Source of the DNA: Orobanche coerulescens
Taxonomy: Eukaryota > Streptophyta > Magnoliopsida > Lamiales > Orobanchaceae
Direction: 5' to 3'
Length of the DNA: 64,000 bases
Assembly (NCBI GenBank): GCA_033398695.1
Contig: CM065802.1
Span: 151,514,096 to 151,578,095, forward strand
Of the stretch, positions 57,137-64,000 are shown one piece after another (positions within the stretch are counted from its first letter, which is position 1; every line of letters starts with the position of its first letter). The position numbers and the translations under genes are program-made. The notes under the pieces are model-generated. The model was not told the origin of the DNA and did not search any database. It worked only from the letters and a program-made list of their open reading frames with translations.

Positions 57137-57679
57137 TTGTTGATCGGTGTTATCTGTATTAGTATGTCAAGCCTCGGCGGACGTGGACGTGATGATGGAA
57201 ATGGAAGCGGCAAGGTGGTTCGTACGACCACGATTCATGCTACGGTGAAGGAGTATCTAGATCAAACGATATCCTATGAAATCTCCTCAGTGGTCGAGCC
57301 CACGAGCGAAGCCAAGAGACCGAGGATATCTGGGAAGTTTTTGGGCGGTGAAGAGTCTAAGGCTCCCAAACCCCCACGTCGTTCGAACGCGTCGTCATCG
57401 CGATCGGGAGTGAGCGCTTGGAATCCCAAGCCAGCATCGGTGACTCTCGGTAAGAAGGGAGGGTGCTTCAACTGCAATCGTCAGGGACATGTTCGTGCAA
57501 ATTGTCCCTTTCCACTTTTGACTTGTTACCGGTGCGGGTGTGAAGGTCATCGGGAGAAGCATTGTGAGATAATTTCCGATCTGGCAAAGAATGCTACCCT
57601 TTTGGCGAACAGAGCAAGCGATTGGAGAATGTCCGGAAACCCTATGTTTCCTTCTGAAGAGTCTAACATGGGAGTATGA
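57137..57679 (+). CDS. gag: Gag zinc-knuckle fragment, array unit 2
   Basis: A 180-codon frame encoding the same two CCHC knuckles and linker as unit 1. The likely coding start is MSSLGGRGRDDGNG (ATG at about 57164) rather than the first ATG. The product ends SEESNMGV. Its protein sequence is identical to unit 3 and differs from unit 1 at only a few positions, so the frame survived array growth. No capsid, protease or RT sequence accompanies it. Confidence 0.83.
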   Translation: MLIGVICISMSSLGGRGRDDGNGSGKVVRTTTIHATVKEYLDQTISYEISSVVEPTSEAKRPRISGKFLGGEESKAPKPPRRSNASSSRSGVSAWNPKPASVTLGKKGGCFNCNRQGHVRANCPFPLLTCYRCGCEGHREKHCEIISDLAKNATLLANRASDWRMSGNPMFPSEESNMGV

Positions 57680-57814
57680 ATATTTTGTAATATGTCCTAA
57701 TCGTTGCTGTTTTGAACAATCGTGACTTTGATCGTTCTTCATTTCATTGCTCTATGTTACCAACTCTTGCTGTTCTAAGTTTCGGGATCGAAATGTTTTC
57801 TTAGTATGGGGAAA

Positions 57815-58100
57815 TGTACTACCCGTACTCTTCATAGTATTTTCAGTGTTGGGTGACTTTCATTGTTGGTACTTCATCTATGATCTCTCGATAATTTTTA
57901 AACTACCCTGTTGTACTTAGCCTACCGTTCTCCGAACGAATTTCAGAACCGTTTTGTTAGACTCCGTGGATTATTGTGGTCTTTCCACATCTGAACTTGA
58001 TCCTTGCAGAATTCTTGTTCGAAACTATTATTCTCATACGTGCAATTAACATTTCCGAATGTATTATGAACTTGGATGCGGTTGGTTGAGCTCGAAACAT
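57815..58100 (+). repeat. Relic LTR start inside internal region 2
   Basis: TGTACTACCCGTACTC follows a GTATGGGGAAA purine-like tract, as in unit 1. It lies about 565 bp upstream of the functional-looking purine tract and LTR 3. Confidence 0.75.
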
Positions 58101-58380
58101 GATTTTCAGGACGTCTGAACTATTTTGTGATTTTCTTAACTCTGGGAGCTTTGGTATCCAAATTCATACTCCTCCACCTCAACTTATCGTGTTCCCATAC
58201 AGTTTTATCGCCCCGACTCACGTACCAGATGCTTGCTAGGTCAGTTCATCGTATTTCTGGAACCTTGCATTCGCGCTTTGCTCGTGATGATTTGGGACTG
58301 AGCAAGTAGTTATTTCCTTGATTGTTCCGCTGCTCTCTATTTTAAGTTTCGGGACGAAACTTCTTTTAAGGAGGGTAGAA

Positions 58381-59592
58381 TGTAATACCCGCAATTTCGA
58401 TTCCCAGTAATTTTCATTTTTCGGTGGAGGTCCGTTTCGACGACTCGCTTAGGACCGTTTCGTCATTCTGGGATTGTTTTATTCTGCACTTTTTGACATC
58501 CGAGTTCGTTTCGGTGTCATTTTGTTGAGTTCCGTGTTCTTTAGCGACTTTTCCACGTACGAGTTCGACTTTGTTAGATCACCGTTAATTTTTGGAAACT
58601 CCAAAAATTCTGACTCTTTGCAATATTATAAAGCATCGAGTTAGCTTTCCAATGGTTCAAACGGTGAGTCAATCGGAGTCCAGATGAGGGAGTTATGGTC
58701 GAAATAGCTAAGTCACTCTCATTTTCCAGATTTGGCCGAGCAGCCTGTACCGTGTGCCGCGGCACAAGGATTGTGCGCCGCGGCACACAGCCGAGTCAGC
58801 GCGGCACACTTGTCCGGGCCGCGGCACACCCGTGTGACATCTGCGACCAAACCCGACTGTACCGGGTGCCGCGGCACACTGCCGAAACCTGGGAAGTAAT
58901 TTTTGGCCTGTGCCGCGGCACACTTCGGCTGTGCCGCGGCACACAAAGTGGTCAACTGTGCAATCTCGTCTTTATCAGACGAGATCGGCCATTTTTCTCC
59001 TTCATTTAACCTGCGCGAGAGAGAGAGGCCTAAGGGGGGAGAACTTCTCAAGCATTCTTCATTCGGGGGTCGATTTTCATCATCTTCCTTCGGTTGTGAC
59101 GCTCGGATAATCAATCTAGCACGTGTTCTTCGGATTATAGGGCTTGAATCTTCAAGAGGTATGAACTCCTTTAACCCTAGTATGATTTTGGGGAGGGTTT
59201 GGTGGTGATCTTGTGTTTTAATCCGAATTAACTGATGTTGTTGTTAGATTTTGATAGTACTCTCGTGACCTTGGTTTTCTTGTTATTGGTTGGGATGAAA
59301 TCCCGTTAATTCACCGTTAACCGATTTCAATTCCCTACGCACTCTTGGTGTTCGATAAATTGTCCCAACGGGTAGAACTATGAGGAATTTCTTCGTATTC
59401 ATGATGTGAGATTGATTGTATATCATTATTGTGTTAGGGTCGGATTTGAGGGGATTGTTCGGACCGAAACCTATTCCTTCGTCGTTTCCTTCGCGTCATA
59501 TTACCAAGGCAAGTACCTCGATATACGAATTGTATCTGCGTGAAATCATTGTTGTCGAAGTGTATGAGTTTATATGGATGTATATATACGTA

Positions 59593-59643
<51 letters not shown>

Positions 59644-61501
59644 ATATATAGTTACATGTTAAATATATGTATGTATATACGCATTTTGATATATATGTTT
59701 ATGTCGGTGATCGACGAGTGTTGAATTCTAACATTGGTTGACGTACTCAACTTGGATTGACGGACGAACTATAGTTATTCATATAATATAGTAAGGTTAT
59801 ATATATCTATATATCTATATATATAAATGTATATATATTCGGTTGAGTCGCAATATAGAGATATATGTGCGGTGTTGATTGAGTTTGATTGATAACGTGC
59901 GTGTTATTGTTTATTTGTGTGGTTATGGATCAAGGAGAAATTGTGTGACTTGATGTACCGAGTTTGGAAATTGTTGTGACGTTTGTCCGTGTGCTTGATG
60001 TTTGAGACAATGTGGATACTTGTTGTGAGAAACGTCATATCCGGAACCTCTGAGGGCGGGCGTGCACTCCGGCACAGTGTACGCTGCAATGTGCGGCTCC
60101 ATATGGGTGGTGAACGCCGGTGTTGCATAATGCGTGTGTCCAGGGGCGGCTCTTGCGGGAGTGATCGCCGGCGCAGTGACATGTTCAAGGAGCGGCCGAC
60201 ATAGTGGAGTGAACGCCGGTGTACAGGTGTGCAGTGGAGGCGCCTGGCAGGCTTATTGGTTACGGGTATTCGAGTGATAGCTAAGACCCCGTTACCGAAT
60301 GATGTTCGTATCTCAAATTCTTTCAACTCACTTTTAAATGCTTGTCTTGATATAGACCGCGATTCGTGTTTTTGAAAGCGTGTTTCAACTTGTTTTTTTT
60401 TTAGCGTTGGTATCAGGGTTAATTAACCACGGAGGTTTGACGAAATCTACGAGGGTTAATTAATCGGGGGTCTTGAGCAGGATATGTCGAATGAGAGTTT
60501 TGTACCTTTGGTTGCATTGTGGTGCTATTCTGTGTATTGGGTCGTGGACCCTGTGGAAAGTTGAGATGATTGATGTCATGATGATGTTATTCGGATCGGG
60601 TTGAGAACCCTGTGAGATGTTGTAATGATTTCGTTTGTGACAGTGTTCTATAAATTGGGTCGAGGACCCCGAATAAGTTGACTTGGTTTTCGTGTAATTG
60701 TCTTCCATATGTTGGGTCAAGGACCCGAGAGCTTTTGAAATTATTTCCAAAAGTATTTCCATTCGATTTTAAAAACCCCCAGACGGCCCGAGTCAATAAT
60801 AACATTTGCAAACTATCTTATCAAAACATTTTTACTTTTTCAAAGGGATTTTCCTGACTCCTTGGGTTCGTTTAAAGTTTCATTGATGTTATGTTCCGTA
60901 AATAGAATATGACTATGTGATTATCTTTCACCTTGTGTATGCGAGTGTTATTTTGTGTGGACTATAGGAATGTATGGTTTGTGTTAAGGCTTCACGGCGG
61001 TTGAATTTTGTGTTGTTACTGTTCGTATATCTTGTATACTATGTACTTGCACTAGCAAAATTCCAGTTTGCTAACCCCCGAGTTTTCGGGGGGTGGGTGC
61101 CTGTTATGCGCTCAGGTTTTGGCAGCTCGGGAGCAGTCACGGAATTGGCTTGGAAGGAGATGGAATACGACGATGCTAATCACACCAGAGTCAGAGTCTT
61201 TTCTTTTGTATCATTTTGGTCGGTATTTCTATGTCGTTCGAGTATTCACCCTTGCATGGGTGTAGTTATCATTTATTAAATTGAGTTGTCATTCTTTTCT
61301 GCGTTCAAGTTTATTGTTGTCATTGTAATATGAATGTCGTTAGTTTCTGAATTGGTTTATGACCTTGTCGGTCTGCTTTCTATTTAATTTTGACCCCGGT
61401 CGGTCAATCATTGAGTAGTCTTTTGGAGTTTAGCCTGGTAGATCCTTCTGATAAGGGTCTACGGCGTGTGACATTCCCGGTCGTATTCTGGGGATGTTAC
61501 A
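58381..61501 (+). repeat. Array LTR 3
   Basis: 3121 bp, the cleanest complete copy. Palindrome cluster at 58753-58943, a long TA tract at about 59600-59639, the four-hairpin series at about 60539-60726, and the end GGGGATGTTACA. Confidence 0.94.
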
Positions 61502-62582
61502 ATTATGGTATCAGAGCTTAGGTTTGCGAAAAACCTAGGCCGTTGGGTCAAGTCCATGTCTTGTGTAAGTCGCGCGCATCAGAGTTGTGATTAGTATCAT
61601 GGTTCCGACATCATCTCCCGGCAATCCGTGATGGTAAGCCTCCCGATCGTAAGTCCCCTTATATACGTATTTGATTACATTGTGCTAATATGCTTAATGT
61701 GAACTAGGAATTGGAACTTGTTGGTGATATTATCGTTTTAGGATATAACATGCGTATACGGTCCGAGTATAAATAGTTACGTAGTATGCTTCGGAAGTCG
61801 GGCATGTTTATCTGTTTCGGTACTTTATTAGAATGAATTTACGATTGATAATTTTATCCACCGCATGAGTATTTTAAGATGGTTTTTGTTATCTTGCAAA
61901 CCGAGTTTTGATATTTTGGTCTTGCATGTTTTGATAGTATTCTTATGACGGTATTTGATATTTTATAAATGACTTTTGTGAGTATTTGAGAATATTACCG
62001 ACTTCGGCCTTTTTGGCATTTTGATCATTTTTTTTTAAAATGATTTTTAGCCTGGTGGGTTCCGGCACGGGGCCCACGGCGCTGTAGTATCACGAATATT
62101 TTAAAGTAATGCTTTGAAATTTTCTAACATTGTGTGAAGCCATGATTTAATATCGTCGTGTTAAATGGTCACGCATCTCGGTGGAAAATTCTTTCGAATA
62201 AACATTTTGGAAGAAGAGGAAAGATTTTCAAAATTGTGGTATTTGGACTCAACATTTTGAAATATTTCAAATTAGACGAATTAATTTTCGATTTCTTTTT
62301 TTTCTTCTTTTATACATCACTCGAAAATAATTTTTAGAGTCGTTATATAAACTTCCTCTTCCGAAATAAAAGACAGTGTTTACAAGTCTTGGGCGCAATG
62401 TGACTAGCCTCTTTTTCAAAAATTTGTTTTCATTAAGTGCATACATATAATGATCGTCCTCGTCGAGGAACTCGAAATTGACTTCTTAAAACTTTATGCT
62501 TTACGATAGTACCGTTATTCTAAGGATGCTAACTAAAACTCGGGTTGATAATTGTGATATATTGTACGACCGATAAACTATA

Positions 62583-63125
62583 TTGTTGATCGGTGTTATC
62601 TGTATTAGTATGTCAAGCCTCGGCGGACGTGGACGTGATGATGGAAATGGAAGCGGCAAGGTGGTTCGTACGACCACGATTCATGCTACGGTGAAGGAGT
62701 ATCTAGATCAAACGATATCCTATGAAATCTCCTCAGTGGTCGAGCCCACGAGCGAAGCCAAGAGACCGAGGATATCTGGGAAGTTTTTGGGCGGTGAAGA
62801 GTCTAAGGCTCCCAAACCCCCACGTCGTTCGAACGCGTCGTCATCGCGATCGGGAGTGAGCGCTTGGAATCCCAAGCCAGCATCGGTGACTCTCGGTAAG
62901 AAGGGAGGGTGCTTCAACTGCAATCGTCAGGGACATGTTCGTGCAAATTGTCCCTTTCCACTTTTGACTTGTTACCGGTGCGGGTGTGAAGGTCATCGGG
63001 AGAAGCATTGTGAGATAATTTCCGATCTGGCAAAGAATGCTACCCTTTTGGCGAACAGAGCAAGCGATTGGAGAATGTCCGGAAACCCTATGTTTCCTTC
63101 TGAAGAGTCTAACATGGGAGTATGA
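62583..63125 (+). CDS. gag: Gag zinc-knuckle fragment, array unit 3
   Basis: Same 180-codon frame and protein as unit 2, with two CCHC knuckles (C-x2-C-x4-H-x4-C each) separated by FPLLT and a basic Ser/Pro linker before them. The probable start is the internal ATG before SSLGGRG at about 62610. The upstream retrotransposon capsid domain is missing here too. Confidence 0.83.
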   Translation: MLIGVICISMSSLGGRGRDDGNGSGKVVRTTTIHATVKEYLDQTISYEISSVVEPTSEAKRPRISGKFLGGEESKAPKPPRRSNASSSRSGVSAWNPKPASVTLGKKGGCFNCNRQGHVRANCPFPLLTCYRCGCEGHREKHCEIISDLAKNATLLANRASDWRMSGNPMFPSEESNMGV

Positions 63126-63260
63126 ATATTTTGTAATATGTCCTAATCGTTGCTGTTTTGAACAATCGTGACTTTGATCGTTCTTCATTTCATTGCTCTA
63201 TGTTACCAACTCTTGCTGTTCTAAGTTTCGGGATCGAAATGTTTTCTTAGTATGGGGAAA

Positions 63261-63545
63261 TGTACTACCCGTACTCTTCATAGTATTTTCAGTGTTGGGT
63301 GACTTTCATTGTTGGTACTTCATCTATGACCCTCTCGATAATTTTTAAACTACCCTATTGTACTTAGCCTACCGTTCTCCGAACGAATTTCAGAACCGTT
63401 TTGTTAGACTCCGTGGATTATTGTGGTCTTTCCACATCTGAACTTGATCCTTGCAGAATTCTTGTTCGAAACTATTATTCTCATACGTGCAATTAACATT
63501 TCCGAATGTATTATGAACTTGGATGCGGTTGGTTGAGCTCGAAAC
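63261..63545 (+). repeat. Relic LTR start inside internal region 3
   Basis: Third copy of the diverged TGTACTACCCGTAC junction and about 280 bp of LTR-like sequence. Its presence in all units shows that it predates the array. Confidence 0.75.
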
Positions 63546-63827
63546 ATGATTTTCAGGACGTCTGAACTATTTTGTGATTTTCTTAACTCTGGGAGCTTTG
63601 GTATCCAAATTCATACTCCTCCACCTCAACTTATCGTGTTCCCATACAGTTTTATCGCCCCGACTCACGTACCAGATGCTTGCTAGGTCAGTTCATCGTA
63701 TTTCTGGAACCTTGCATTCGCGCTTTGCTCGTGATGATTTGGGACTGAGCAAGTAGTTATTTCCTTGATTGTTCCGCCGCTCTCTATTTTAAGTTTCGGG
63801 ACGAAACTTCTTTTAAGGAGGGTAGAA

Positions 63828-64000
63828 TGTAATACCCGCAATTTCGATTCCCAGTAATTTTCATTTTTCGGTGGAGGTCCGTTTCGACGACTCGCTTAGG
63901 ACCGTTTCGTCATTCTGGGAATGTTTTATTCTGCACTTTTTGACATCCGAGTTCGTTTCGGTGTCGTTTTGTTGAGTTCCGTGTTCTTTAGCGACTTTTC
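63828..64000 (+). repeat. Array LTR 4 (cut by the window end)
   Basis: TGTAATACCCGCAATTTCG and the next 150 bases match LTRs 1 and 3. It shows that a fourth LTR, and possibly more units, follow. Confidence 0.93.

Larger units (their letters stand above)
56068..58380 (+). mobile_element. Array internal region 2
   Basis: Primer site at 56072-56083, AT-rich leader, Gag fragment at 57137-57679, relic LTR start from 57815, and purine tract AAGGAGGGTAGAA at 58368-58380. Very close to internal region 3. Confidence 0.9.
61502..63827 (+). mobile_element. Array internal region 3
   Basis: Primer site at 61506-61517, leader, Gag fragment at 62583-63125, relic LTR start from 63261, and purine tract AAGGAGGGTAGAA at 63815-63827. 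Confidence 0.9.
47579..64000 (+). mobile_element. Tandem array of a gag-only Gypsy-type element (LTR-I-LTR-I-LTR-I-LTR)
   Basis: Four LTRs (47579-50678, 52995-56067, 58381-61501, and 63828 to the window end) alternate with three internal regions of about 2.3 kb. Repeat starts are 5416, 5386 and 5447 bp apart. Each LTR starts TGTAATA and each complete one ends ATGTTACA. An initiator-Met primer site follows each LTR, and a purine tract precedes the next. Internal regions encode only a double-zinc-knuckle Gag fragment, with no protease, RT, RNase H or integrase. Units 2 and 3 are closer to each other than to unit 1. The form fits a non-autonomous TR-GAG-like element amplified by LTR-LTR unequal recombination. 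The array continues past the window. Confidence 0.93.

Overview
The window is plant nuclear DNA, most likely from an angiosperm with a large, repeat-rich genome. It consists almost entirely of nested LTR retrotransposons. I found no single-copy host gene, no rRNA or tRNA gene, and nothing prokaryotic. The assignment rests on Ty1/Copia and Ty3/Gypsy polyprotein motifs of plant lineages, TG...CA LTR ends, 5-bp target-site duplications (TSDs), initiator-Met-tRNA-type primer sites and GT-AG introns. The species cannot be named from the sequence.

Layout, left to right. (1) 1-440 and 12431-12721 are two halves of a Sirevirus-type (SIRE) LTR, split by a Tat-lineage Gypsy element at 441-12425 that is flanked by a perfect TAGCG TSD. 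The Tat element has 0.96-kb LTRs, a frameshifted gag-pol with two RNase H domains, and an antisense gene of four exons with its own TATA box. (2) 12722-14798 is the chromodomain end and 1.87-kb 3' LTR of a Tekay/Del-like Gypsy element. (3) 15299-22192 and 43906-45646 are pieces of an old minus-strand Sirevirus (SIRE-2). Its env-like region is present twice and is interrupted by a solo LTR with 110-bp direct repeats on its flanks. (4) 22193-43905 is a Tork/Angela-like Copia element (Copia-B) inserted in SIRE-2. It is itself split by a complete 12.3-kb minus-strand Sirevirus, SIRE-1, at 26847-39163 with a perfect CACTG TSD. (5) 45647-47578 is the 3' end of a third Sirevirus, SIRE-3, inserted in the SIRE-2 pol. 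(6) From 47579 to the window end lies a tandem array LTR-I-LTR-I-LTR-I-LTR with a period of about 5.4 kb. Its LTRs are about 3.1 kb and its 2.3-kb internal regions encode only the zinc-knuckle end of a Gag.

Working logic. SIRE-1 still has an intact RT-RNase H reading frame, but breaks elsewhere make autonomy unlikely. The tandem array is non-autonomous: it keeps primer sites, purine tracts and a nucleic-acid-binding Gag fragment, and would need enzymes in trans. Two unrelated elements (Tat and SIRE) each place an accessory gene between pol and the 3' LTR, behind its own TATA box about 130-150 bp upstream.

Main candidates for something new are: the gag-only array, whose units each carry a relic LTR start; the arrays of short palindromes in two Gypsy LTR families; a four-unit, about 59-bp-period hairpin series with a compensatory stem change; the spliced antisense gene; and the 110-bp repeats around a solo LTR. 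One caution applies throughout. Differences between the Tat LTRs, and between array copies in some stretches, fall mainly at CAG/CTG triplets, which looks like base-calling error at methylated CHG sites. Some apparent frameshifts may therefore not be real.
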